A DNA stretch of 64,000 nt from Blastomyces gilchristii SLH14081 (GCF_000003855.2 NW_003101656.1:301672-365671); one strand, 5' to 3'; positions 1-10,759 are shown, counted from the first letter of the stretch. The notes: generated by a model from the letters alone, not told the origin. Numbers and translations are program-made.

Positions 1-205
1 TATCAGAAGATGTTAAAATACTGCAATTTGTAATCAGTTTTTGTATTCTGAGCTGAAATTTTCTGATTTTGCATATCTGAAATTGATGAATGTATAATAG
101 TTAACTTTACAGATATAGGAAAAACTCTGAGAACTAAAAGTTCTCAGATAGATATCATAGTCTCTGACTGCATACATCTATAATTGAAGAATAATAATAA
201 TAATA
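1..205 (+). mobile_element. LINE 3' end (tail copy), cut by the window edge
   Basis: This matches the 3' end of the LINE at 13560-13770 almost base for base and ends in the same (AAT)n tail (about 188-205). It holds a hairpin at 127-147 (CTGAGAAC / GTTCTCAG, loop TAAAA) just before the tail. Gypsy family Y sequence resumes directly after the tail, so the LINE inserted into Y0. The rest of the copy lies outside the window and no target duplication can be checked. Confidence 0.85.
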
Positions 206-373
206 TCAAACCTTCACAGTTCAATTCAGATCACTGATAATATAATAATAAAACTCTGAGACACTCATAATTGAGCAGAAGCCTTCATGAGAACTGCTAA
301 ACAGAATTAAGAAGATTAAATTAATATTCATCAAGATCTCACTGAACAATATAAGATAGAAGATCTGATACAA

Positions 374-715
374 TTGAATCTTAGAAATATACAGATTACA
401 CACTCATCTCACACACTGTATTATCATCATGTAAAGTATAAAGTGATAGAAGTTCTAGATAGTCATAACTACTATCTTGACACATTATCAGAAATTCATG
501 ATGTCTTTTATACAAGCTTGCTTCACTGTACTATCACTGACTCATTTCTTTCTCAACAGACTTCTGACTAACAGCTGCCAGGCATCATAGATAAAGATAA
601 TAAGCTTGAGTGAGAGATTGGAAATATTCTCAATAAGAGACTCTGTGACTGTGACTAATAATATCTCATGAAATGAGTCAGGTATGATCACTCAACCTGA
701 ACTCTGAGTTTCATA
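374..715 (+). pseudogene. Y0 integrase C-terminal tail and chromodomain remnant
   Basis: An open stretch at 374-571 carries the linker typical of chromovirus integrases: an NLRNIQITHSS-like start, then YKVIEVLDSHNYYLDT, then a FYTSLLH-like segment (usually FHVSLL in the family). The next ~45 codons (to about 715) read as a decayed chromodomain: an E-E-I-x-IL-x-KR block, then YLMK and a Y-D-x-ST-x-T end, with TGA or TAA where Trp and Gln are expected. Chromodomains steer Ty3/gypsy integration to heterochromatin. The frame is dead. Y1 (42912-43109, minus) and Y2 (about 61130-61500) carry the same segment. Confidence 0.75.
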
Positions 716-894
716 TTATTCAAAACAGCAGTTCTTGACTGATGAAAACTGCATCTGAAAAGAGAGGACTAATGTGATGAGCTACATCTGATCAATGATA
801 TAGACTATTCTATTACACTTCACAGATTTCAATCACTTCATTCTTGAATACATACACTCTGATTCTCAGCCATTCTCAATCACTGATCCTCGGC

Positions 895-1400
895 TAGACT
901 GGCCGCCGGGATCATGAATTTCACGTTTGATCCCATTTGGTCTGGTCCTATACATTTCTTGGCGTGAATCCCGCTGGGACTAATCATTAAAAAAACATGC
1001 AAAGTGACTATATATCAGATCTCAAAATGGGATCATGACTTAGAAAAAATAAGAAAGTGGTTTCATTTGGTTCCATTTAGTCCCATTCTTGACATAAAGT
1101 TACTATTTTTAGACATTTTAAGGTTTTTTTTAGACTATTTTTAATTTTTTAAAAAGTAACGCTTTTTGATAACACTCAAATGAGATTTAAAGTCATTTAA
1201 AGCAATAAAAATAATTTAAATTGAGAAGTGGAAATCATGGTCTCATTTGGAAAATGTGACAAGAGTAGACAGTAAGTTTCACTGAGACAGTATGAGACTA
1301 CTATCTAATGTTAAAACAGTGTAATGAGATCAGTTGAATTGGTAATGAAATCATCAAATATTCTGGTCCTGGTCCCAGACACGGTCACACGGTCAGTCTA
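895..1400 (+). mobile_element. hAT-type MITE, copy 1 (506 bp)
   Basis: The ends are inverted (TAGACTGGCCG / CGGTCAGTCTA), with an 8-bp duplication TCCTCGGC on both sides (887-894 and 1401-1408). The length is exactly 506 bp, as in the copies at 16201, 22122, 40519 and 56160. It has no coding capacity. The 8-bp target duplication and short terminal inverted repeat point to the hAT superfamily; the transposase source is not in the window. The homologous uninterrupted site is seen in the Y4 LTR (about 36650). Confidence 0.9.
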
Positions 1401-1471
1401 TCCTCGGCTGCTATGAACATGTATAGATTCTTCCACCCCGAAGCTTCACTGTGTACACCATCACATACAGG

Positions 1472-1538
1472 TATAAATATTCACTTCAATCACTGATTCT
1501 CACACTTTCTCTTTCTTTTCTTCTCTAACATTTTTCTC
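1472..1538 (+). promoter_or_regulatory. Y-family LTR promoter core: TATA box and putative transcript start
   Basis: TATAAATA at 1472-1479 lies 55 bp before AACATTTTTCTC (1527-1538). The stretch between is pyrimidine-rich (CTTTCTCTTTC..), typical of fungal initiation regions. In Y2 and Y1 the sequence just inside the 5' LTR is complementary to the AAC/TG-TTTTT-C/A-T block, which suggests that this block is the 5' end of the transcript and the self-priming segment. The same TATA-to-block spacing holds in Y2 (55833 and 55888). Confidence 0.55.
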
Positions 1539-1595
1539 TTTGTTATATAAGACCTATCAATATTATACTGATCTATTCAGCGTAGGCCTCTTACA

Positions 1596-2950
1596 GGTTT
1601 AATCTCTCTATTTAAAAGAGTGAGAGATAGTTCTTTCTCATTGAATTTAGAAAAGAAATGAATTTACTCAGTTTTATTTATATTAAACTGAATTTGATTG
1701 ATATCTACACTGACAAAGATTTCCTTTGCAGCTTTTTCAATCACTTTCAAATTCTCTTTGATAGTTTTTAAGCTGTAGACTAGATCAATATCATCTATAT
1801 AACTCAGAGATCACCCTATTTTTATATTTCTATTTTTGACTAGATATGCAGTGTATATTGCAAATAAAATGAGTGAGATTGAAGATTCTTGTGATACTTC
1901 TATTCTTATCTCAGTCTTGTCTTATTTCATTTCATCAAAGAAAAGTTGTATGATTCTTTGAGACATAAAACAGTTAAGTCATTTTATTATAGAAAGTGAT
2001 AGTTTTAACATCTTCAAAGTCTGAATTAACTTTGACTTTGAAACATGATTAAATACTTCTTTTATATTAATAAAAACTGCAGTTGAGATCAGATCTTCAT
2101 GCTTTGCTATTTAAATATCATGAACAATGGAGAGAACAGTGTCAATTGTAGAACATTGGTTTCTATCTTTCATTTATTCACTGAATAAAAGAGAGTTATT
2201 AATAGACCTTATAAAAGATAGTTAAGTAGCTATTATCTTTTTTAAAAACTTTCCTAGACAGTTCAATAGAGATATGCCCCGGTGGCCGAATAGTTAATGC
2301 GGCCAGTAGTGCCTTGGCGTGGGAAACCAAGGCGCGTGGGTTCGACACCCGCAAGGAATACATTAAATCCGGAACTCAAGCACCTCAGGATTCTAATAAA
2401 TACAGAGATGTACAAATCACTTCAATGAATCACTCTATGTTCCTGAGCTGGGAAGTTATTATTGCATGTATCTAATTATCACTTCTTTGTATTTTTCTAT
2501 GTTCTTGTTATCTTGGCGTGGTCTCAACACCTGTATTTCCTTCTGTATAATCAACACTTGACCTGTATTTAACATCACGCAAGGACTCATCATAAGCTCC
2601 GCTTGCATATGAGTATAATGAAAGAATAATAATAATAATAATAATAATCAATAGAGATATTACTCTATATAACTTCGAAATTGAAATTTTTCTATTAGAT
2701 TTTATAAGAATCACTTCAATGACTTCTCTTCAGCATTCAAGATGATATTCATTTTTCAAGATATTGAAAAAGAGCTCAAAATATTCAGTCTTTAAGTAGA
2801 AGTATGTATTTTAAATAATCAAGTGATTAATTGAATCAGGCCCTGTAGCAGTTTTAACTGAACTTGAGAAGATAGCTGACTCTAATTCATCTTGTGTAAG
2901 ATCAGGTCATTCTCAGTCATTTTCATTAATATAGTTAAGAAGTGATATAT
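1596..2950 (-). pseudogene. L1 ORF2, reverse-transcriptase segment
   Basis: This is the reverse complement of the RT in L2: the AAGPDSIN-like fingers motif, the SYRVISLLNC block and the palm. It is split by SINE S1 at 2276-2648 and has many stops, mostly TGA in place of Trp. RT copies LINE RNA at a nicked target by target-primed reverse transcription. L1 is more decayed than L2: for example L2 keeps the gggaatggcc run near 10810 where L1 has lost both GG and CC pairs. No product is possible. Confidence 0.8.
2276..2648 (+). mobile_element. tRNA-derived SINE, copy S1
   Basis: A 12-bp duplication CAATAGAGATAT flanks it (2264-2275 and 2649-2660). The head (about 2276-2360) is tRNA-like: A-box TGGCCGAATAG at 2283, an anticodon-arm-like hairpin CCTTGG/CCAAGG, and B-box GGTTCGACACC at 2339-2349. 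The body is unrelated to tRNA and ends in AAGAATAAT then (AAT)n. Copies S2 and S3 share the whole structure. It is inserted in LINE L1. The parental tRNA is not identified; the D-arm resembles tRNA-Leu or tRNA-Ser. Confidence 0.9.
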
Positions 2951-4260
2951 TCTCTTTCTCTGAATCTAAATCTGATAAGTTTTGAAAGAGAATTCTTATA
3001 AAAGCTTAACATTTTTTCTTAAAAGAGTTTGCTGTATATAATTCATTCTGAAACTGATATTCTAAGACTGGAAGTTTTAATACACTTCTTATTTTAGTAT
3101 AGTTAAAAGCTTTAAACACTTTCTTTTCTTATACTTCTTCAAGAAATTTATTTCAGCAGTCTGTTTTAGCTCTTTTAATATCTTAAAAATATTTATTTCT
3201 GACAGTTTTAAACTCTTTATCAGATATTATATCATTCTTTCAATCTCTTCTAGCAGTAGATAATTCTTTTCTTTTAGATGAGATATTCTCATTTCATCAA
3301 GGTTTTCAATACTTAGAAGATTTTCTCTTTGAAATGTTATCTCTAATACTTATTAGAATAATAGATGTAATGAGCTTCACTCTATTCTCAAGCATTTCAT
3401 TTGAAATATCTTGATCAGAATTTCAATATAGCTTACTCTGTCTTTCAGATTTTAACAGCTGTATACTTTCTTCAACTGCTTTTCAATCAGCTTTTTCAAA
3501 GTTAAACTGATTAGAGAGAAGAGGATTTTCACTCATTTATTTTTCACTCAGTTCAATATCAAATTGAATACTCTCATGATCTGATTCTGATATCTCATTT
3601 GAATCAATATATCAGTTTATAAGTCTTTTTTTCATTAGATTTTGTGACATGAAGATTAGATCTATAGTAGATTTCTGTTTCATATCTTTTCTAAAGAATG
3701 TTTGTTGATCAGACTTGTTAACTAAATCTATTGAATATTTAAAGATTTATTCAATCAGATTATCAGCTCTTACTACCCTTTTATATTCTGAATTTCATCA
3801 GAGATGATGTGTATTGAAATCTTCTATAATTATAGAGTTTCTTAATGAAGTTATGTTCAGAAATCCTCTATTAATTTTTCAGATATTAATATTTTTCTTC
3901 AATGACTTTTCATTATAGATATTTATAAGCTGTATAGTATTAAACTCATTCTCTTCATCTATAATATCACTCATCAGAATATCAGAGTCAGATATGATAT
4001 TAAATCTGAGATTAAATTAATATCTTAATCTCTTTCTTTCATAGATCACTACTCTTGACTTTATCTCAGAGTTTTGAGATAGAAAGCAGTAGTAGCTTGA
4101 ATGAGAAATGATATATTTTTACTCAGCATTAGAATTCAGTTTCTGAAGTAGTATAAAATCAACTTTTTATTCAAATATAATTTAAAGACAGGAATAAATA
4201 CAATTTGAGTTTCTATTCACATTATTTTAATTAAATGTGATTTTTGAAGAGTTTTTAAAC
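2951..4260 (-). pseudogene. L1 ORF2, AP-endonuclease domain
   Basis: On the minus strand the reading from about 4230 down shows a QWNVNRS-like start followed ~30 residues later by an ILLQK-N block. This matches the N-terminal asparagine strand and the LLQE-P catalytic strand of LINE endonucleases; here the catalytic Glu reads Lys, a G-to-A change. Further down, S-D-S/D-I-L and N-I-Y-N-like segments are recognisable. The domain nicks target DNA to start reverse transcription. Several stops break the frame. I could not place the C-terminal His by eye. Confidence 0.6.
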
Positions 4261-4399
4261 TTTTTTTATTATTTTTATTGTATATTAATACTAAAAGAGA
4301 GTAGAGATAGAGTAGAATCTAATTACTATCATTCAATAGTAGATTATAACTATTTTGAAAAGTAGAAATCTCAACTGCTTGTATTATATCTAGTTTAGT

Positions 4400-5891
4400 A
4401 TCATAGTTATTTCTCAATTCTCTACTCTTATCAGAAGTTTGAGAATTCAAATTCTGCTTATATTTAGCTGAAGAATTGAAGTTAGAAGATTTAAATAGTT
4501 AAGAGTTTCTTCTTTTTAAGCTTACAGTTGTGAGTTTACTGACTTGACTCTTCTCTTCAGTTCTAGATTAACTTTGACCTTCAACTTTTCTTCAGTCCTT
4601 TTGAGTTCTTGAAGTAAATATACATTGTTTTGAGCTAGATGCATGTTTTTCTTTACAATTAGAGCACTTCAGCAGAGTGTATTAATATATTTTATCTCTT
4701 TTTAAGCATATTTCATATTTATACTTACTAGTTTTATAATCTCTAGCATAGAATGCATATTTTAAGTCTCTAAAATAAGAGATTACAAATTGTTTATATC
4801 TTTGATAGTTTGAACACTGTGTTTAAGCTTTGAGATTCATTCTTAAGTCTTTGTATTTATGAACTCTCATTTTCAAATCTGCTACTCTTACTTCAGAGAT
4901 CTTTGACAATTCAAGTATCTTTATATATACTAGAATAGAGACATTTATTCTGCTTTGTCTGAACTCAATTGAATTTAGTTATACAGACTCTTTTCTTATT
5001 GAATAGAGTTATATTCTTCTAATTCATTTTTAAGAAGTAGCATTTCTTCTTCACAGTCAAAAATTTCAACTGAAATATTATGAAGAATGAATTTGTCTCA
5101 CTTTTCATCTCTCTCAGATAGAATTATTATGTTTAATAAAGATTCTACTGCTGATTTTCAGAGATTGTCATTCTGAATAAGGAATTTCACACTGAATTCA
5201 GGCATTGTAGTCAGAATGATGAAGTTTTTAAAGAAGAATGACTCAATTAAAGCTATAACTAGTTTTTAAATATTAATATCAGTGATTAACTGAGAAAAGA
5301 ACTGCTGATTAATTTCATTTCTAATTCTGAAAATAAGATTTGAATTTAGCTTATTTTTTTGCAAGATATTCTGATTTGAGACTTTCAGAATAAGTCTTCT
5401 ATTTCTGAAGATTTGAAAGTTTTTCTCTTTTTGCATTTTTTTCTTTACTTTTCTATGAATAGAAGTATAAGCAGTATTCTTCTCAGTTTTCTCAGAATTT
5501 GAGCAGATTTTGAGACAGTAGGTTTAGAGACAGCAGATTCAGCTCCTTAAGCATATATTTTTCTCTAATTCAAAGAAGAAGAAGTAGTAGAAAAAAAAGA
5601 AGAAGAGTAAGATAAAGAGTCAGTGATTGTACTAGGAATTTTCAATATTTTTTGAACTGTGTTTGAAATTCCAAGTTTGATCTTGATCATCTTCTGTAGT
5701 TATCTAGTCTGAGTATGAAGAATTAACAGAACTTTTTCATTCATCTCACTCAGACACTGCTTTTCAAGAATCTTACGAACTTGTTATTTCTCTATTTCTT
5801 CTTTCTTTCTTCTCTTCAGAATTTCAATCTCAGAAATAGTATTTAAGAAAGTATCTTTTTTCATATGAACTAAGTGTATTTTTGAACTCAT
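4400..5891 (-). pseudogene. L1 ORF1 (gag-like, one visible zinc knuckle)
   Basis: The likely start is the ATG whose complement is at 5889-5891. The first ~45 codons are open, Lys/Glu-rich and probably helical (repeated EIEILKRRKKEEIEKQQ-type pattern). A zinc knuckle is visible at 4622-4666: C-S-N-C-K-E-K-H followed by Cys seven residues on, spacing CX2CX3HX6C, as in ORF1 of fungal LINEs. The protein binds LINE RNA. Multiple stops are present between. The L2 copy is 5'-truncated and lacks this ORF, so L1 is the only witness in the window. Confidence 0.6.
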
Positions 5892-5910
5892 TATTCTCAC
5901 TCAATGAAAA

Positions 5911-6032
5911 GCTCATCAGACTGTTTTAATTGAGATATTTATTAAACTCTTTTAAAAAGTTGATCAGACTGTTTCAATTAAGAGATTTCTAAGTCTGTTT
6001 TCAATTAAAAAGTTGATCAGACTGTTTCAACA
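5911..6032. repeat. Short tandem repeat in the L1 5' leader
   Basis: Three copies of a TGATCAGACTGTTTCAATT-like motif start near 5911, 5959 and 6012, spaced 48-53 bp and separated by AT-rich filler that also repeats in part. They lie just upstream of the ORF1 start on the minus strand, so they belong to the LINE 5' leader. Internal promoters of LINEs often contain such repeats; that role is inference. Confidence 0.55.
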
Positions 6033-6960
6033 GAAGAATAATAGACTTTTATATATAAAATACCTGATTCTTTTCACACTAGTTCAGTAACTAGATTAGA
6101 TTTTTGAAGAGAATCTAATAAACTAAAATTGATTTTTAAGATAAATTAATAAAATCTTTACAATCTCTTTCTTGAGATACAGTGAGAAAAAGTATAATAT
6201 TAATTAATAATAAATCAGATAATATGACAGTTTTTCAGAGAGAAACTGATAAACAATAAATAAATTTTTTACAGAGAAATTAATTAAAACTATTTAATTT
6301 TATTCTATATCATTTAATTCTTCTCACATAATAAGTATGCAACTTAAATCAGTTAATAAACAGTATAAAACAGAATTAACTATTAATAAAAGCTCTTCAG
6401 TCACTGAAAAAGTAATTATTACTTAAAAGAATATAAAATTATAATAGAAAACAACTCTGTTTTTAATTCTTTGTAAGAATATTATATAAAACTCAGATAA
6501 AAAGACTTACTTTTTCAAGAGAAGTAAAAAACTATTTCTAAAATTCTTTTTTGTATTAATTGCTGTAGAAGAATAAGATAGAAACTGCTAAGCTATACAC
6601 TACTATATATTCTTTATCAAGACTTTCTCTCTTCAGAGTCTTGATATTATAGAGAATATAAGCCTGTTTCTATATAATAATATAAATCTTATCAGTGAGA
6701 TGTAGAGAAACTGATTATTTATATCTTAAAATAGAAGACTTTGTCAATAATTATATTAATATAGATTTAATTCTTAAATTCAATAGAAATCTAGTATTGC
6801 TGTTCTCAATTACTTACAGAATCTATTGAATATTGAGATATTAAAACTAGATTTAATATATCTCACTATGCAGAGATTAAAGACTCAGTCAGATTCTGAA
6901 TTATATTGAATTTATAGTTATTGATATGCTGTTAACTTGTTCTATTAACTTGTTATTCAC
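6033..6960. other. AT-rich stretch without recognisable genes
   Basis: Very AT-rich sequence with scattered stop codons in all frames. The part near 6033 is probably the rest of the L1 5' leader. I see no LTR, no tail, no target duplication and no similarity to the other families listed here. Confidence 0.5.
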
Positions 6961-6961
6961 T

Positions 6962-7222
6962 GATTATATATTAAATACTGTTATCAAGGTATCTTTTTAT
7001 ATTATTCTGCTGAGAATGAGCCAGATTGAGAGAGGTGATATGAGAGTGAGACTTAGTAATAATGTCTAGATACACTGAAGACAGATAGAGTATTCACAGA
7101 GATTGCACTTCAGAAGTGTCTGTTGATTATGTGCTTAGTATTATTACTGAGGTATCTTTTTGTATTTTTCTGCTGAGGATGGGCCAGATTGGAAAGAGCG
7201 GTAACTTACAAGGGTGGGACTT
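6962..7222. repeat. Duplicated ~95-bp segment, one copy mutated and one nearly clean
   Basis: 6962-7056 and 7125-7222 align along their length (GATTAT start; GGTATCTTTTT; CTGCTGAG; CCAGATTG; GTGGGACTT-like end). The second copy keeps GG and CG pairs (AGGATGGGCC, GAGCGG), while the first reads AGAATGAGCC and GAGGTG. The changes are G-to-A at the second G of GG and at CG. The first copy therefore records the mutation process and the second the starting state. Confidence 0.75.
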
Positions 7223-7605
7223 GGCGTTGATGTTTTGGAACATCAAAGATGAACAGGGTTTTCATGAAGATCACTCCTCAGATATCTTCACAATTACAGT
7301 TTGAGAATATTTCACAATCAAGAAGATTGGAGCATATGGCTAGGTCTCTTCACCTGACAATTTGTATGACAATTTGGCCTGGGGTTGTGGTGTGATAGGG
7401 GAGAATGGGGGATAATCCTACACAGGAGTTTTGAACAATATCTGGTCCATGTTTGGCTGGATAACTCCACCACCACACGGGGTATGCGGTCGGCGATGGG
7501 GTCAAAATGCTTGTATGATCAAGGGCTTTTTGATGGATCTATTGTCGGGTTCTTATTCGAAAAATCGAGCGCGTTCATGGTGGAGCGGTTGAATGTATGC
7601 TTGTA
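7125..7605 (+). other. G-rich segment that escaped mutation; origin unknown
   Basis: About 480 bp with intact GG, CC and CG pairs inside CG/GG-depleted surroundings. Two short open stretches (7116-7304 and 7385-7657) cross it, but neither has a motif I recognise. The right edge meets X1 pol at about 7611 and the left edge is the clean copy of the duplicated segment. It could be host single-copy DNA, a foreign or organellar fragment, or a piece of an element seen only once. I cannot decide by eye. Confidence 0.45.
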
Positions 7606-7610
7606 TAGTC

Positions 7611-10600
7611 TTGAGAATCTGATAATAAATTTAATAGAAGAGCAGAAACTCTTCTGAGAATCAATCTATAAGCTCTTTCATCACAAGACATAGATCTTGC
7701 AGGGTTATATGAAGAAGAATCTGAAGAATGACTTCATTCAATCTTCACAGGTCTCTGCAGAAGCCTCTGTGATATTTATGAAGAAGAAGAATGAAGATCT
7801 CAGATTATGTATAGACTATCACAATCTGAACTCTAAGATAATAAAGAGTTACTATTCTCTGTCTCTGATTGAGAATGTAATCAACTGTCTTACAAGAGCT
7901 ATCATATTCATATAACTAAATGTAATTAATATATATACACAGCTGTGAATACAGTCTGAGAATAAATGAAAGACTGTCTTTACAACTGAACTGAAATTAT
8001 TTGAATATCTAGTAATGTCTTTTAGTTTGACTAATACTCTCACAGTATTTCAGTCTTTTATCAATAAAACACTTCATATATATCTGAATATCTTTGTGAT
8101 AATATATCTGAATGCTGTGATGATGTACTCTGTAAAGAATAAAAAACACACTTAGTATGTATGAAGTGTGTTAAAGATCTTAGAGAAGACAGAACTGTAT
8201 ATTAAGCTTATAAAGTGCAACTTCAGTGACTATTAGATTAATTTTCTAGAATATGTAATTACTGCAGATGATATTCAGATAAAATCTTTGTAAATTAAGA
8301 CTATTCTATCATGATCAGAGCTAACTAGTATTCATGAGATTCAGATCTTTGTGAGCTTTGTGAATTTCTATAGACAGTGTATCTTTGTATTTATAAGAAT
8401 CTTCTTAACTCTTACAGACATTTCAAAGAGTGAAAATAAGAAGAAGTCATGCTGTGAATAAAGAATGAAAAGATTATTAAGAAGAAATAACTATGAGAAC
8501 TTTCTTATTTCAGAAGCTCATGAGATCTTTATAAGATTTAAACAGATATTCATAGATGTAGTAATACTGTTTCACTTTGATCTCTTACTCTTAATCAGAT
8601 TGAAGACAGATATCTTCTTCTTTATAATTTCAGAAATACTCTTATAACTACAGTTAAATAAGAACTGAGTTTCAATAATCTTTTTCTCATAGAAGATGCA
8701 ATCTGCAGAGATCAACTATGACATTTATAAGTAGAAGTTTCTTATAGATGTGAAATTCTTTCATCACTAATATTACTACTTTGAGAGCCTCACAACAGTG
8801 ATTACTATTAGAACTGATTATAACAGCTTATAATAGTTTACTTCAATCAAGAAACTCTTGCAGTGACAGATTTACTGAGCTCAGAGACTGAGTGAGTTCT
8901 GATTTAAGATAGAGTATATTAAGAGCACTCAGAACTCAGTAGACAGATTCTCTCACAGACTTGACTATATTAGAAAGATCAGAATAACAGACATAGAGAG
9001 ACTAGAGAAGACAGAAAAGCTTTATAAAATGCTTAAACTGAGTATTATAAAGAGATTAACTAAAGAGTCTCTCAATTCTCTGTGAGAGAAGAGAGAGAAG
9101 AGAGAGAAGAAGTCTGTATAACTACTCTCTATAACACTGAGAGTTAACACTCTGAGAATCTCTGTGAGAATTCTTGAAGAGAGAATCTATAATTTAAAGA
9201 GTTTACAGACTTTGAGAAGCACTGTGAAAGACCTGATGTAAGAGAAAACACAGTATAAGTCTTTATAAGATCTTCTATTCAGATTGACTGAACTGAAACT
9301 AAAGAATAAATATACTCAGTATATTTAGAAACTTCTTACAGCAGAGATCAACTCTGCAGAAATAAAGAATTAAAGAGACTTAAATAATCTCTTATAAAGA
9401 GAGAACTGAATTTATATACTAATAAATGAGTTTCTATATATAGAACTTATTAAAAGATATCATGACTCTTCTCTAGCAGATCATTTTACAGATACTAGAA
9501 TATATGAGTTACTTATAAGAAAATACTTCTGACTGAAGATATAAGAACTTATAAAGAAGATAGTGAATTCTTATACTATTTATCAGAATTCATGAGTAGT
9601 GTAGTTCAGATTATATGAAGAACTTATTTTTCTATTCATCTCACAGAAATCTTGAGAACAGCTAGAAATAAATACTATTATAAGTCTCTCTGAAAGTAAT
9701 AACATATATAATACCTATATTAACAGTGTGCTGATGATAGTAGATCACTTTATAAAGATAGCACACTTTATACTCACTCACATGAACTTAAAGTTACAGA
9801 ATTTAACTCACATCTTCATCTGTGATGTGATTGAGTTGTATGAGTTGCTTATAAACATTATCTCAGATAGAGAATCAATCTTTATAAGAAAGTTCTGATC
9901 TAATCTGATAATTATACTCAAGATCTCATGAGATTGAAGCATAACTTTTCATCAACAGATAGATGATCAGATAGAATATCTGATAAGTATATTGAAACAG
10001 TATCTACAGTACTTTGTTAATTATAATCAGAATAACTGAGTGCATTGATTATCACTCACAGACTTTATATATAACAACTTAAAGCATGTCAGCACAGATA
10101 AAACTCTCTTTAAGATACTTACTAAGACTCATCTGCAGATAATCTTGATAAACCTGTAAGAGTACACTATAGAGTGTAATAATGTCTGTGAATGAGCTGA
10201 GAGAATTCAGAATATTTCAGAGAAAGTCTGTAAATTCTTAAGAAAGACTCAAGAGTATCACTGTATCAGAAGAGATACGATAACTTTAAGTATATTATAA
10301 AGAGTTTCAAGAAAGATGATAAAGTCTAACTAAGTCTAGAAAATATCATTATACAGAGATCTAGTAAGAAGCTGAATCTCTTATAAATAGAGTCTTATAA
10401 GATTGTGATAAAAGTTAGTTTATAATTCTACAGATTGAAACTGTTATCTGAGTTATAAATATACAATGTTTTTCTTATCTCTTTACTCTATAAATACAAG
10501 AAATTCTCAGAAGAGAACTCTGTGACTTATCATTCTATTTATAAAGTACTAGAGAGTGAAAGAGAATATCAGATCAAAGAGATTATTAACTCAGAAAGGT

Positions 10601-10759
10601 GAGATTATAAGCTCTGATTTAAAATTCAGTAATAAGAGTATTCTGACAAGATGAATAAGTTCACTTAAGAATCATTCAGACAGATAAGATATCTGTGAAA
10701 GTTGAGACATGACTTTCATACTATGAATTCTAATAAGTTAGAATGATACAGTCTTCACT
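7611..10759 (+). pseudogene. X1 pol remnant: RT, RNase H, integrase, chromodomain
   Basis: Domains in order. RT: KKKNEDLRLCIDYHNLNSK at about 7780-7850, followed by the S-LIENVINCLT block; the catalytic YLDD reads YLNA near 8090. RNase H lies at about 8560-8900. Integrase spans about 9000-10400. The chromodomain (E-REYQIKEIINSE-like) begins near 10555. Stops are dense, mainly TGA at Trp positions and TAA/TAG at Gln. The family product would be a gypsy polyprotein acting in a cytoplasmic particle. X3 is the best guide to the gene order. Confidence 0.8.

Larger units (their letters stand above)
206..1595 (+). mobile_element. Ty3/gypsy family Y, copy Y0: 3' end of internal region plus 3' LTR
   Basis: The internal part (206-772) aligns with the last ~550 bp of Y2 (about 60973-61525): integrase C-terminus, chromodomain remnant, then a purine tract (about 757-768) directly before the LTR. 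The LTR starts TGTGATGAG at 773 and ends CTCTTACA at 1595. It is split by a 506-bp hAT-type MITE. The 5' part of the element is missing (LINE insertion and window edge). LINE L1 abuts the LTR at 1596. Confidence 0.88.
773..1595 (+). repeat. 3' LTR of Y0 (interrupted)
   Basis: TG..CA ends, ~309 bp once the MITE and its 8-bp duplication are removed. It aligns with the Y LTRs at 36536-36841, 37191-37476, 42380-42710, 55594-55956 and 61526-61888. A purine tract ends a few bases before it, as expected for a 3' LTR. Its length differs from the 363-bp LTRs of Y2 because those carry an internal duplication of the ctgattctcagctgctatg segment. Confidence 0.9.
1596..6060 (-). mobile_element. LINE copy L1 (Tad/I-like non-LTR retrotransposon), 3'-truncated
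   Basis: Read on the minus strand it carries ORF1, an endonuclease and the N-terminal and palm parts of RT. It then breaks at 1596, the point equivalent to 11743 of L2, where the Y0 LTR abuts; RNase H and tail are absent. Removing S1 and its duplication, 1596-2950 (970 bp) aligns with 10776-11743 of L2 (968 bp). The far 5' end is uncertain and may reach about 6960. From ORF1 start to tail the reconstructed family length is roughly 5.9 kb, the usual size for this class. Confidence 0.85.

Noticed and set aside
188..205. Independent microsatellite loci (AAT)n, also at 2621-2648, 13752-13770, 38758-38790 and 39958-39981
   Set aside because: Each is the 3' tail of a LINE or SINE insertion, not a separate locus.
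221..403. Small hydrophobic minus-strand protein, and similar ones at 39794-40039 and 55419-55616
   Set aside because: They lie over Y-element DNA, SINE tails or purine-rich tracts; Ile/Leu/Tyr-rich frames arise by chance from AAT and GA repeats read backwards.
895..1400. Tc1/mariner-type element with TA duplication
   Set aside because: The ends begin TA and end TA, but five copies show a clear 8-bp duplication outside TAGACTG..CAGTCTA, so TA is part of the terminal repeat.
2276..2360. A tRNA gene
   Set aside because: A and B boxes and arm-like hairpins are present, but the acceptor ends do not pair properly, the same head recurs three times with a common body and AAT tail, and each copy has target duplications. 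It is a SINE head.
5911..6032. CRISPR array
   Set aside because: Only three degenerate, AT-rich repeats with similar rather than unique spacers, in a LINE leader of a eukaryotic genome.
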